This document shows, piece after piece, positions 17,048 through 25,863 of a stretch of 64,000 nucleotides of DNA. The stretch is from Aquisalinus luteolus (GTDB taxonomy: Bacteria; Pseudomonadota; Alphaproteobacteria; Caulobacterales; Parvularculaceae). The stretch lies in the NCBI RefSeq assembly GCF_009712425.2, contig NZ_VCJR02000001.1, positions 62,001-126,000 of the forward strand, in the 5' to 3' direction. Both the position numbers and the translations under genes were made by a program. The notes beneath the pieces were generated by a model. The model searched no databases. It had not been told where the DNA came from and saw nothing but the letters and a program-made list of their open reading frames with translations. How positions within the stretch are numbered: position 1 is the stretch's first letter; each line of letters begins with the position of its first letter.

Positions 17048-17416
17048 CTAGACCGTTGCTTCGCGCGGGATGAAGAAGTGGAATATCGTGTAGGCGATGC
17101 CGATCAGGCCAGGTATGAAGGCGATGCCGATGACAATCGGGCCTGAATAGTCGTCGGGCAGGAAGTATCCGCAAATGCCGAGACCGAGGGCCAGGGCAAT
17201 CAGCAGGATGCCCCGGCGCAGGTCGGCATTGGGACCGATATTCTCCGTCGTCAACGCAGCGACAAGGGCCGGATCGACCGTGCCGTCCTTCTCTATCGTC
17301 GTCTTGATCGCCTCATAGACCAGCCGACGGTTGCGATGCCTGAAATAGAACGGCAGCGCGATGATCATCACGATGGCGGTGAAGAAGATCAGCGGGACGA
17401 GAATGGCGACTTCCAT
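17048..17416 (-). CDS. DUF6249-like small inner-membrane protein
   Basis: The 122-residue protein has an N-terminal helix (residues 4-25), a cytoplasmic loop with RHRNRRLVYEAIKTTIEKDG, and two further hydrophobic helices (about 69-86 and 91-113). The central DLRRGILLIALALGLGICGY matches the DUF6249 pattern. Its function is unknown. Homologues with this layout often sit beside an ECF sigma factor, but none is present here. The gene converges with the SLC13 permease and lies in the same direction as nudC. Confidence 0.75.
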   Translation of the reverse strand: MEVAILVPLIFFTAIVMIIALPFYFRHRNRRLVYEAIKTTIEKDGTVDPALVAALTTENIGPNADLRRGILLIALALGLGICGYFLPDDYSGPIVIGIAFIPGLIGIAYTIFHFFIPREATV

Positions 17417-17490
17417 GACGGGCCTTCTTTGCGAGGGTTGGTCCTTTGGGGACTCATATCACGGTTTTTGCCAGCGGCGACAATGGCACT

Positions 17491-18393
17491 CTATTCTTTC
17501 ACCCAGACTTCCATGAGCTGTCGTGCGATGGCGTATTTGGGTGGCACCCAGAGGTCTTCGCGCCGTTCGCCGCCGAGGAGGGTCGCAAGCTCGTCTTTCT
17601 CGACCCAGCGGGCGGCCTCGATTTCCTGCGGATCGAGCAGGATTTCCCAGTCTTCGGCCTGTGCGATGAAACCGACCATCAGCGAGGACGGGAACGGCCA
17701 TGGCTGGGAGAAGACATAGCGCACATCGGTCAGGATGATGCCGACCTCCTCGCGGATCTCGCGGATGGCGCATTCCTCCAGCGTTTCGCCGGGTTCGAGG
17801 AAACCGGCGAGCGCGGAATACATGTTCGGCGGAAAGTGGGCGCCGCGGGCGAGCAGGCAATGGTCCTGCTTGACCGGCAATACGATGGCGACCGGGTCGA
17901 CGCGGGGGTAATGCTCCGTACCCGACTCTGGCTCGATACGGCTGACGCCGCCGCCACGGATTTGTGTTGGCTTGCCGGTGCGGGCGCAGAACCGGTGACG
18001 GCGGTGCCAGTCGAGCATCCATGCCGCGTGGCCGAGGATCGCCAGCTCTTCCCGGCCGAGGAGGCCACCGGTTTCCCGCAAGGGGATGTAGGTGCCAAGG
18101 TCAGAGAAAGGCTGGTCCGGCGCGGCTGAGGCGTCGATAGCGGAATAGGGCACGTCATTCCACCAGCCGAGCAGGATGTGGGTGGCGTCCGACGGTAGCT
18201 CGCTGCGCGCTGCAGGGGACAGCCAGAGCGGTTCTTTCCGATCCGTGTCGATCAGCGGCTGGCCCTTGTGAAACACGACCATGCGGCCGTTTTCGGCGGT
18301 CAGCTGGGCGGCGACCCAGGCCTCGTCCTTGCGGTTTTCGGACAGGCGGTCGAGCGGGTTGCCGGTAAAGGCATTCGGGTTGATCACTGGCAT
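17491..18393 (-). CDS. nudC: NAD(+)/NADH diphosphatase of the NudC type
   Basis: This Nudix hydrolase cleaves NADH to NMNH and AMP and, in NudC proteins, can remove NAD caps from RNA. The Nudix box runs from residue 197 to 219 (GFLEPGETLEECAIREI, then REEVGI) with all catalytic Glu present. It is followed by SQPWPFPSS, the signature that separates NADH pyrophosphatases from other Nudix enzymes. The zinc-ribbon region (FCARTGKPTQIRGGGVSR, about residues 135-152) keeps only one Cys, so zinc binding appears lost. Length (300 residues) and the N-terminal domain are normal. Confidence 0.93.
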   Translation of the reverse strand: MPVINPNAFTGNPLDRLSENRKDEAWVAAQLTAENGRMVVFHKGQPLIDTDRKEPLWLSPAARSELPSDATHILLGWWNDVPYSAIDASAAPDQPFSDLGTYIPLRETGGLLGREELAILGHAAWMLDWHRRHRFCARTGKPTQIRGGGVSRIEPESGTEHYPRVDPVAIVLPVKQDHCLLARGAHFPPNMYSALAGFLEPGETLEECAIREIREEVGIILTDVRYVFSQPWPFPSSLMVGFIAQAEDWEILLDPQEIEAARWVEKDELATLLGGERREDLWVPPKYAIARQLMEVWVKE

Positions 18394-18621
18394 GGAGCGC
18401 TATCTAGCATGGAATGGCGGGAAGGGGAGTGCGGCATGCAGGGAACGGCAGACACGTTTATTTGACCTGGTTTTGGTGCCGTAACGCCGATTTTCCTTTA
18501 TGGACGGCATTTTTGCTGTATGGAGTGCCTTTCTGGCGCTGGCGACATGAGGTCCCGCGCCCGGGCCGCGCGATCAATCGTGATATACTGCGCCTGCCCG
18601 CCACCCCCTGAAAGAACAACG

Positions 18622-20619
18622 ATGCCTGCCGATTTCAATACCGCGCTGCCGATTGCAGCCCCCCTCGCCGACGCCCTGAAACAGAAGGGGTATGACACGC
18701 TGACCCCGGTGCAGGAGGCAGTGATGGCGGCAGATGTCGGCACGCGCGACCTGCTGGTTTCCGCGCAGACCGGCTCCGGCAAGACGGTCGCATTCGGGCT
18801 GGCGCTGGCATCGTCGCTGCTGGAAGATGGTGAAAGCCTGCCGCGGGCCGATGCGCCGCTGGCGCTGATCATCGCACCGACCCGAGAGCTTGCCCTGCAG
18901 GTGAGCAAGGAACTTCAATGGCTCTATGCCGGGGCGGGCGGGCGCATCGCGACCTGTGTCGGTGGCATGGATGTGCGCACCGAGCGCCGGGCACTGGAGC
19001 GGGGCGCGCATATCGTCGTCGGCACGCCGGGGCGCCTGGTCGACCACATCAAGCGCCGGGCGCTGAACATGGACTACCTCAAGGCCGTGGTGCTGGACGA
19101 GGCCGACGAGATGCTGAAGCTGGGCTTCCGCGAGGAGCTGGAAGAGATATTGCAGGCGGCCCCGGAAAGCCGCCGTACACTGATGTTCTCGGCGACCGTG
19201 TCGAAACAGATCGCGCACCTGGCTGAGAGCTATCAGGACAAGGCGCTGCGCCTGAACACCATTTCCCGCCGCGAACAGCATGTCGATATCGACTATGTCG
19301 TGCACCCGGTCGGGCACAAGGACGTGGAGAAGGCGGTCATCAATTTGCTGCTCTATCACGATGCGCCGACGACGCTGGTCTTCTGCGCGCGGCGCGAGGG
19401 CGTGAACAAGCTGACGGCGCGGCTGACCAATCGCGGTTTTTCCGTCGTCGCGCTGTCCGGCGAGTTCAGCCAGAAGGAGCGCAGCAATTCCCTGCTGGCA
19501 ATCCGCGATGGGCGGGCGCGCGTGTGTGTGGCGACGGACGTTGCCGCTCGGGGCATCGACCTGCCGGGGCTGGACCTCGTCATCCATGCCGACCTGCCGC
19601 AGAATAAAGAAGCGCTGCTGCACCGGTCGGGCCGGACAGGCCGGGCCGGGCGCAAAGGGGCGTCCGTGCTGATCGCACCGGGCCGGGCCCAGCGAAGGGC
19701 GGAGCAATTGCTGCGCGATGCCGGCGTGTCAGCGCAATGGACGCAGCCGCCGGGTACGGAGGATATCCAGCGCGTACTCGATAAGCGCGTGCTCGACCAT
19801 CCGGCGCTGAGCGAGGACCTGGCTGAAAGCGATATGGACCTCGCCGAAGCGCTGGTCGAGAAATTCCCTGCGGAGAAACTGGCGGCAGCGTTCATCAAGC
19901 TTGCCCGCACGCGTCAGTCCGCGCCTGAGGACATGCAGGATGATGAAAGAGGCGGCTCGTTCGAGCCCGCCCCGCCGCGTGGCGGACGCGAACCGCGTGA
20001 GCCCCGTGGACCCAGAGAACCAAAAGCGCCGAAGCAGCGCCACCCGGATTTCGAGGACAGCGCGTGGATCGCCCTCGGCGTCGGGCGGGCGCGCAATGCC
20101 GACCCGAAATGGCTGGTGCCGATGCTGTGCAAGACAGGCGGCTTTTCAAAAAGTGCGATCGGCGCGATCAGGATCGGCGAGACGACCAGCTGGATCGAGC
20201 TGAAGCCGGATGCCGCCGACAGCATCATGGAAAATGCCGGACAGAACCAGATTATCGACAAGAGCCTTTATGTGACCCGGGCCGACGGGCCGGGCGAGGA
20301 TGATGCCGGTATTGGCGGTGGTGGACAGGCTCAAGCCCCGCGCCCGCCGCGCAAGAGCAAGGTGGCAATCCGTCCGAAGGAAGAATGGTCGCCTGCGCCG
20401 GGCGACCCCGATGCGCCGGAGCCAAAGTTTCAACGCCGGCCGCGCAAGCCTGCCGCGCCCCAAGACGCAGAGGGCGGTAAGCCAAGTGGCAAGTTTGGAG
20501 GCGGCAAGCCAGAGGGTGGCAAGCCGGCCTGGGTGAAGAAGAAAAAGGGTCCGAAAAAGCCGCGCGGGCCAAACGGCGAGAAAAAACGCTCGCCGGGGAA
20601 GAAAAAGCCTAAGGGCTGA
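18622..20619 (+). CDS. DEAD-box RNA helicase with DbpA-type RNA-binding domain
   Basis: This is an ATP-dependent RNA helicase, probably in ribosome assembly or cold adaptation. The helicase core has a Q motif (YDTLTPVQ), AQTGSGKT, PTRELALQ, VLDEADEML, FSATV, and the C-terminal HRSGRTGRAG. A DbpA-like domain follows at about residues 475-545 (WIALGVGRARNADPKWLVPM). The final 120 residues are Lys/Pro/Gly-rich and disordered. I chose ATG 18622, preceded by GAAAGAAC, because it begins the conserved N-terminus. A frame opening at 18520 adds 34 unlikely residues. It stands alone, ahead of the first of two large repeats. Confidence 0.95.
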   Translation: MPADFNTALPIAAPLADALKQKGYDTLTPVQEAVMAADVGTRDLLVSAQTGSGKTVAFGLALASSLLEDGESLPRADAPLALIIAPTRELALQVSKELQWLYAGAGGRIATCVGGMDVRTERRALERGAHIVVGTPGRLVDHIKRRALNMDYLKAVVLDEADEMLKLGFREELEEILQAAPESRRTLMFSATVSKQIAHLAESYQDKALRLNTISRREQHVDIDYVVHPVGHKDVEKAVINLLLYHDAPTTLVFCARREGVNKLTARLTNRGFSVVALSGEFSQKERSNSLLAIRDGRARVCVATDVAARGIDLPGLDLVIHADLPQNKEALLHRSGRTGRAGRKGASVLIAPGRAQRRAEQLLRDAGVSAQWTQPPGTEDIQRVLDKRVLDHPALSEDLAESDMDLAEALVEKFPAEKLAAAFIKLARTRQSAPEDMQDDERGGSFEPAPPRGGREPREPRGPREPKAPKQRHPDFEDSAWIALGVGRARNADPKWLVPMLCKTGGFSKSAIGAIRIGETTSWIELKPDAADSIMENAGQNQIIDKSLYVTRADGPGEDDAGIGGGGQAQAPRPPRKSKVAIRPKEEWSPAPGDPDAPEPKFQRRPRKPAAPQDAEGGKPSGKFGGGKPEGGKPAWVKKKKGPKKPRGPNGEKKRSPGKKKPKG

Positions 20620-20630
20620 GCTGAGGCGAT

Positions 20631-20781
20631 GGGTGTTTCACCGGTGTCGATCTGTCAAGGACGGCCCGAAGGGCCGCCGCCTCCGGCGGGCTGCGCTCCT
20701 TGACTGATCGCCGCCGGTAAAACAATTGCTCACCAAGCCTGTAAGGCAGAATCTGCCTTACAGGCTTCGGTTGACAACTTA
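20631..20781. repeat. Structured intergenic repeat, copy 1
   Basis: This element of about 151 bp is almost identical to the one at 21409-21560. Part one is a long hairpin: TGTTTCACCGGTGTCGATC near 20634 pairs with GATCGCCGCCGGTAAAACA near 20707-20725, and a GC-rich head with nested hairpins (GGCCCGAAGGGCC) fills the middle. Part two is a perfect 33-base palindrome at 20735-20767 with stem AAGCCTGTAAGGCAGA. The tail CGGTTGACAACTTA is shared by both copies. It follows the helicase gene by 12 bp and may also terminate its transcript. Confidence 0.92.
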
Positions 20782-20838
20782 CCTACAGCGAGATCTCCGT
20801 CAGTCGATTGGTGGTGAGTGGGTAATGGATAAGACTTC

Positions 20839-21348
20839 TCAGCGAGCTTCAACTTGGCATTCGCCTTCATAGGTGAAGAGCGAATCGCCGTCCTCGGTCA
20901 TCGTGCCATCGCCGTTGACCGTCAGCTTGCAGACGGTCGGCGGGCCGGCCAGCGTCTGGTCGAGAATGACGGTGCCGTTTGCCGTGCCTGTCGCCAGAAG
21001 CACCTCGAAAGAGAAACTGTCATCGAGCAGCAGCACCGGCTCTCCGCCCAGCACCGTGCCGGAGAAGACCTGATAGCCGCTATTGTTCAGCGTGCCCGCC
21101 GCGCCATCTATTACGGTGACAGGGTGATAAAGCACGGTGCCCGTCAGGTCGCCGGTCAGGGAGACGATGTCTGTGCTGCGGATGACAGCACCTGTCTCGG
21201 TTGGCGCCTCTGAATGTTTCACCGAGGTCGAGAAATAGTGGATGCCCTCGCCGGAGACGGGCTGCCATGGCGCTTCCTCGGCGGAGGCGCTTGTGATGGC
21301 AGCCAGCGATGCAGCGGCGGCTGTAAGGATGGTGGTGCGGCTCTTCAT
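20839..21348 (-). CDS. Secreted protein of unknown function bracketed by repeats
   Basis: The 169-residue product has a Sec signal peptide (residues 1-23, cleavage probably after ASA in ITSASAEEAP). The mature part is predicted to be mostly beta, with many Thr, Gly and Val residues, two Cys (residues about 142 and 165) that could form a disulfide, and no catalytic motif I recognise. It resembles small periplasmic or outer-membrane-associated beta-sandwich proteins only in general character. The gene is enclosed by the two large repeats, so the unit may have been copied or moved together. Base composition matches the core genome. Confidence 0.75.
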   Translation of the reverse strand: MKSRTTILTAAAASLAAITSASAEEAPWQPVSGEGIHYFSTSVKHSEAPTETGAVIRSTDIVSLTGDLTGTVLYHPVTVIDGAAGTLNNSGYQVFSGTVLGGEPVLLLDDSFSFEVLLATGTANGTVILDQTLAGPPTVCKLTVNGDGTMTEDGDSLFTYEGECQVEAR

Positions 21349-21408
21349 GATGCTCTCCCTCTGTTCGCCCTGAGTGTAGCTAGCATCACCACCAAGGGGA
21401 AGTGCGGT

Positions 21409-21560
21409 GGGTGTTTCACCGGTGTCGATCTGTCAAGGACGGCCCTTCAGGGCCGCCGCCTCCGGCGGGCTTCGCTCCTTGACTGATCGCCGCCGGTAAA
21501 ACAATGGCTCACCAAGCCTGTAAGGCGGAATCCGCCTTACAGGCTTCGGTTGACAACTTA
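21409..21560. repeat. Structured intergenic repeat, copy 2
   Basis: This is the second copy of the element at 20631-20781, in the same orientation. Differences are few: a loop change (CCCTTCAGGG for CCCGAAGGG), a single T/G change in the head, and paired changes in the second palindrome (21514-21546). There GGCAG/CTGCC of copy 1 becomes GGCGG/CCGCC, so the base pair is preserved. It lies upstream of the secreted protein gene, which reads away from it. Confidence 0.92.
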
Positions 21561-22000
21561 ATCACACCGATAGCGCCGCCAGCTGAGAAGCTGCGAGCGT
21601 AAATGAAATGAGGAAGGCCCGTGACGGACATTCTTCCAGCGTTAAGCGCGAAAGCGACAAGCGTGGAAGCGCATATCGCCCGTCACGGCGGCATTCCGGT
21701 GCGCGGCCCTAAAGGAGCTCTCGCGCCTATCCGTCTGGACAGGATGCCGATCCCTGCCACGAACGCCGACGCGCGCCCGCTCCTCTCCCCGAAAGGGGCG
21801 ACAGGGATGCCTGCTGGAGGGTGCCGCCCGCAGGTAAGGGCAGCATCATCCCCGTTTCCGGTCCTCACCGGCAACTTCACAAGCATAGCCGGGCCATACA
21901 CCGCGGGGATAAGTTTACCCAAACGCCTGAAATCGCGATCTTTTTCCAGAGTCTCTGCCCCACCCCCTTGCATTCTGCCGCCCGAACGGCGATATCCACC
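21561..22000. other. Non-coding stretch upstream of ffs
   Basis: About 440 bases lie between the second repeat and the SRP RNA gene. An open frame from a GTG at 21621 has a good ribosome binding site (GAGGAAGG), but its codons and residues look random and it runs straight through the SRP RNA gene, so I do not call it. The last 40 bases presumably hold the ffs promoter. No clear -35/-10 pair stands out, and I see no other structure. Confidence 0.5.
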
Positions 22001-22097
22001 GGTGGAAGGCTGGCGGACGAGCTCCTCGCCAACCCGGTCAGGTCCGGAAGGAAGCAGCCGCAACGAGTTTCCGCTCGGGTCGTTTCAGTCTTCCACC
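22001..22097 (+). ncRNA. ffs: Signal recognition particle RNA (4.5S, small bacterial type)
   Basis: The universally conserved SRP core CAGGTCCGGAAGGAAGCAG is present at about 22039-22057, containing the GGAA tetraloop and the asymmetric loop bound by Ffh. The 5' end GGTGGAAGGCTG pairs with the 3' end CAGTCTTCCACC with a single G-U pair, fixing the ends of a 97-nt hairpin of normal length. A T-rich tract (GTTTTGTTTT) follows directly and probably ends transcription. It lies just ahead of dnaX, the common alphaproteobacterial position. Confidence 0.96.
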
Positions 22098-22169
22098 TCA
22101 GTTTTGTTTTCCCCTCACGACGTCAGGGCCATTTGAAGCGGGGCCGGTTCCGGTGCATAGTCAGCTGTG

Positions 22170-23954
22170 ATGAGCGATTCCGAAACCAAAACCCCCTATC
22201 AGGTGCTGGCCCGCAAATACCGGCCGCAGAATTTCGATGACCTGCTCGGTCACGATGCGATGGTGCGTACGCTGAGAAATGCGTTCGCCTCTGGCCGCAT
22301 CGCGCATGCATGGATCCTGACCGGGGTGCGCGGTGTCGGCAAGACAACGACCGCGCGGATCATGGCGCGGGCGCTGAATTATGAGACAGAAGACGGCATC
22401 GACCAGCCTACCATCGACATGGAAAAGCCGGGCATCCACTGCCAGGCGATCGCCGAGAGCCGCCATCCGGATGTGATCGAGATGGACGCGGCCTCGCGCA
22501 CCGGCGTCGGCGACATTCGCGAGCTGATCGAGAGCGTGCGCTATGCGCCCGTGCAGGCCCGCTACAAGGTCTATATCATCGACGAGGTTCACATGCTGTC
22601 GAACAGCGCGTTCAACGCGCTGCTCAAGACGCTGGAAGAGCCGCCGCCCCATGTGAAATTCATCTTCGCGACGACGGAGATCCGCAAGCTGCCGGTGACG
22701 GTGCTGTCGCGGACCCAGCGCTTCGATTTGCGCCGGTTCGATCAGGACACGCTCGCCGATTACCTGCAGGGCATTTGCGAGAAGGAGAACGCGACAGTCG
22801 AGCGCGATGGCCTGTTGATGATCGCGCGGGCGGCGGAAGGCTCCGTTCGCGATGCGCTATCGCTGCTCGACCAGGCGATCATCCAGCATGCGACTTCCGG
22901 CGGCGAGGCGGTGACGGCGGGCGATGTACAGGACATGCTCGGCCTTGCCGACCGCTCGACCAGCTGGAACATGCTGGGCGCGGCGATGAAGGGCGAGGCG
23001 GCGGAAGCGCTGAAACTGTTCCGCCGGCAATATGATGCGGGCGCCGACCCGGTCGTCATCCTGCGCGACATGCTGGAGCTGGTGCACCTGCTGACACGGG
23101 TAAAAGCGGCAGGCGATGAAGCGGCCAGCCATGGTTCCGCCGGCACCGCCGAGGCGGTGCAGGCAAAGGGCATGGCCGACAAATTCCCCATGGCCGGGCT
23201 GACACGGGCCTGGTCGCTGCTGATGAAAGGCCTGCAGGAAGCGCAGGTCGCGCCTGACCCGGCTGCGGCAGGCGAGATGACGCTGATCCGGCTGTGCTAT
23301 GCCGCTGACCTGCCAACGCCGGACGAGGCCGTGCGTATGCTGACAGAAGGCAAGGTAAGCGGCGGTGGGGCTGCGCCGCAGGGAGCGCCATCGGGCGGTG
23401 GTTCGGGCGGCGCCCGTGCCGTGTCCGGCGGTGCCGTGCGGCAGGAGGCGCAGCCGTCCAGCGCGCCGCAGGCGAACTATCGCAGTGCACCGAAAATGGA
23501 AGCGGCGAACCAGACCCGGCTGTCGAGCCTGAAGGATCTTGTAGCGCTTTGTTCACAGAATCGGGATGCGCGCCTGCGCCATGAGATCGAGAATTTCGTT
23601 CGTATCGTGAAATTCGAGCCGGGGGTGATCGATTTTCACCCGGCGGAAGGTGCACCGCGCAACCTGGCGGGCCGCATTGCCGCCAAGCTGAAGGACTGGA
23701 CCGGCGAGCGCTGGACGGTGTCGATCAACACCCGGGAAAAAGGCGAGGACACGTTGCGCCATGACCGCGACAGCGTCGTTTATGCCCACCCGCTGTTCAT
23801 CGCCGCGCGCGAGGCATTCCCCGAGATTCCCGACGAGAATGTACGGATCAAGCAGATCAGCGAGGATAATACGGCCTTGACCGCCGGGGCAGGCGAAGAG
23901 GGCGAGGACCTCGATGATCTGCCCGACTTGTCCGATGAGGTGGACCCGGACTAA
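22170..23954 (+). CDS. dnaX: DNA polymerase III subunit gamma/tau
   Basis: DnaX is the clamp-loader ATPase that tethers the polymerase cores. The protein opens with the family N-terminus YQVLARKYRPQNFDDLLG. It has a P-loop GVRGVGKTT at residues 52-60, VIEMDAASRTGVGDIRELIE, the Walker B/sensor region YIIDEVHMLSNSAFNALLKT, and TTEIRKLPVTVLSRTQRFDL. As in other alphaproteobacteria, the zinc-module Cys residues are reduced. A Gly/Ala/Ser linker (about residues 405-435) leads to the tau C-terminal domain. No slippery sequence for a gamma frameshift is evident. ATG 22170 follows a GTG one codon earlier, and either could initiate. Confidence 0.96.
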   Translation: MSDSETKTPYQVLARKYRPQNFDDLLGHDAMVRTLRNAFASGRIAHAWILTGVRGVGKTTTARIMARALNYETEDGIDQPTIDMEKPGIHCQAIAESRHPDVIEMDAASRTGVGDIRELIESVRYAPVQARYKVYIIDEVHMLSNSAFNALLKTLEEPPPHVKFIFATTEIRKLPVTVLSRTQRFDLRRFDQDTLADYLQGICEKENATVERDGLLMIARAAEGSVRDALSLLDQAIIQHATSGGEAVTAGDVQDMLGLADRSTSWNMLGAAMKGEAAEALKLFRRQYDAGADPVVILRDMLELVHLLTRVKAAGDEAASHGSAGTAEAVQAKGMADKFPMAGLTRAWSLLMKGLQEAQVAPDPAAAGEMTLIRLCYAADLPTPDEAVRMLTEGKVSGGGAAPQGAPSGGGSGGARAVSGGAVRQEAQPSSAPQANYRSAPKMEAANQTRLSSLKDLVALCSQNRDARLRHEIENFVRIVKFEPGVIDFHPAEGAPRNLAGRIAAKLKDWTGERWTVSINTREKGEDTLRHDRDSVVYAHPLFIAAREAFPEIPDENVRIKQISEDNTALTAGAGEEGEDLDDLPDLSDEVDPD

Positions 23955-24028
23955 AGTTTCCCTATGATGGGGCTATAAAGGGGCCTGTTATGGGGCCCTG
24001 ATATGGGGAAGGTGCCGAGGGGGCAAGA

Positions 24029-25825
24029 ATGCTGACTATTCGTTTTTCATGTGTCGTCGACAAGGGCGACATATTCGCCAATCAGTCCATGCGCTGGGCG
24101 CGCAGCCTGATCGAGATTGCCGGTGTCGAACCGCAGGATATCATCGTTCACCATACGCCGGAGACCGACCCGGACCGTGTCGCAGCCTTTGCCTCGCTCG
24201 GTATCCGGACCGAGGTGATAGAGCGCGTGTCGGAAAAACGTCCGCACATGAACAAGGTGGCGCAGTTGCGCACTCCTTTCCTTCAGCAGGCGGATCTTGC
24301 CGTGCTGTGCGATTGCGACACGGTGTTCGTCTCCGATCCCCGGCCCTATCTGAAACGCGGCCAGGCGGGGGCCGTCGTCGTCGACCTGCCGAGCCCGCCC
24401 ATGAAAATCTGGAACCGCCTGCTCAAGCAGTCCGGGCTCGCTCGTCAGCGCGAAGATATCCCCGCCGGATCGGTGCCGGAGGTAAATACGCTGTTTGAAA
24501 ACCGTAATGGCGGACTATATGTGCTGCCCGGCAAGATGCTGGCGCGTCTCGACCAGCACTGGCGCAAATGGGCGGACTGGACGGAAGAGCGTGCCGAACT
24601 GCTCGGCCAGCATGCGTTTCATGTCGACCAGATATCCTTTGCCCTGACCTGCCTGGAGCTGAAAATCGACCTTGCTCTGTTGCCGCGGGCGCTGAACTTC
24701 CCGACCCATCAGCCTGCGGAGAAAATCGGCAATGGGGCACCGGTGATGATGCATTACCATCGCGCGGTGGACAGGCGCGGCAGGCTGAAGCCGACCGGCC
24801 AGCCCGTCGTCGATAATGCGATAGCCCATGTGAATGCCAGGCTGTCCGCGCCGGCGAAATTCTCCCGCCGGCAAAAGCTGGTGCTGCATGTGGGATTGCC
24901 GAAGACAGGGACGAGTTCGCTGCAGTCATGGTGCTATAACCATCGTAAGGCGCTGGCGGGGCAGGGTATCTGCTATCCGACGCCGAACAGCGGCACGGCC
25001 ATGCCAAAGCACCAGTTCATCGTCAACGACCTGCATAACGCCACGGTCGAGCGCACCGCGAAGGCGCTGGAGGAGAGCAGTGACGGGACACTGGTGCTCA
25101 GCACCGAGGGCCTGACCAACCATCTCTATGATTTCCGGCCCGCAGCCCTCGAAATGTTTCGTGAGCTGACGAAAGACCATGACATGACGGTCTTCCTCGT
25201 CCGACGCAAGCCTGAGGACTGGCTGAGATCATATCACAAGCAGTGCGAGACGAACCAGAAATCGGACCAGTATTGCTATGGGCAGGGGCTGACGCTGGAG
25301 GAATTCAGCCGGCAGCCGCGGATCGCGCGTTTCCTTGACAGCGAAGCGCTGCGTGCCGATTGCGTAGCCGCCTTTGGCGGTGCCGGGCTGGTCATGGCCG
25401 ATTATGAGGATGACTGGGTCGGCAAGTTCTTCGATGTCTGCGGTTACGAGGCGCCGGGCGAGATCGTGCTGCCGCGCGTCAACCAGAGCCTGCCGGGCTG
25501 GCTGTTCGAGGGTGTAGTGCGCATCAACCGCCTGCCGCTGTCGCCGACCGAGCGTGCCGCATGGCTGGGCAGCCTGCATGTCTTTGCCTCGTCCAACCAT
25601 GCAGGCCTCGCCAAATATGCCCGCACGGCGAAAAAGGAGGGGCACTGGGGTTCCATCGATCCGGCCCTGACCGGCCATGTGACGGGAGCCGAGCATGAAT
25701 GGCGCGGCTATGGCACGCTGATCGCACAATTGCGCAAGGGCCTGGTCACAGACGTGACGAAAGAGCCGAAAAAGGGTCGCAAGAAGAAGGCCAGACTGGA
25801 TGACCAACAGGGTGTCGTCGCTTGA
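24029..25825 (+). CDS. Bifunctional glycosyltransferase-like/sulfotransferase-like protein
   Basis: The 598-residue protein appears to be a fusion. Residues 1-275 resemble a GT-A glycosyltransferase, with a DCD metal/nucleotide-sugar motif at 95-97 (LAVLCDCDTVFVSDP) and a later HVDQISFALTCLELK segment typical of GT8-like folds. Residues 284-560 resemble a sulfotransferase. LVLHVGLPKTGTSSLQ supplies the PAPS 5'-phosphosulfate loop (289-299), and FLVRRKPEDWLRSYHKQ matches the 3'-phosphate site. No signal or membrane segment is seen, so it is probably cytoplasmic. It may add and sulfate a surface sugar. It sits between dnaX and ybaB, where no such gene normally occurs, next to an acetylesterase. 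Confidence 0.75.
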   Translation: MLTIRFSCVVDKGDIFANQSMRWARSLIEIAGVEPQDIIVHHTPETDPDRVAAFASLGIRTEVIERVSEKRPHMNKVAQLRTPFLQQADLAVLCDCDTVFVSDPRPYLKRGQAGAVVVDLPSPPMKIWNRLLKQSGLARQREDIPAGSVPEVNTLFENRNGGLYVLPGKMLARLDQHWRKWADWTEERAELLGQHAFHVDQISFALTCLELKIDLALLPRALNFPTHQPAEKIGNGAPVMMHYHRAVDRRGRLKPTGQPVVDNAIAHVNARLSAPAKFSRRQKLVLHVGLPKTGTSSLQSWCYNHRKALAGQGICYPTPNSGTAMPKHQFIVNDLHNATVERTAKALEESSDGTLVLSTEGLTNHLYDFRPAALEMFRELTKDHDMTVFLVRRKPEDWLRSYHKQCETNQKSDQYCYGQGLTLEEFSRQPRIARFLDSEALRADCVAAFGGAGLVMADYEDDWVGKFFDVCGYEAPGEIVLPRVNQSLPGWLFEGVVRINRLPLSPTERAAWLGSLHVFASSNHAGLAKYARTAKKEGHWGSIDPALTGHVTGAEHEWRGYGTLIAQLRKGLVTDVTKEPKKGRKKKARLDDQQGVVA

Positions 25826-25863
25826 TAGTCTGCAACGTGTCTTGAAGAACGAGGAGACGGTGA

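Noticed and set aside
21621-22136. Open frame with a good ribosome binding site upstream of dnaX
   Set aside because: It reads through the whole SRP RNA gene, has no coding-like codon pattern and no recognisable domain.
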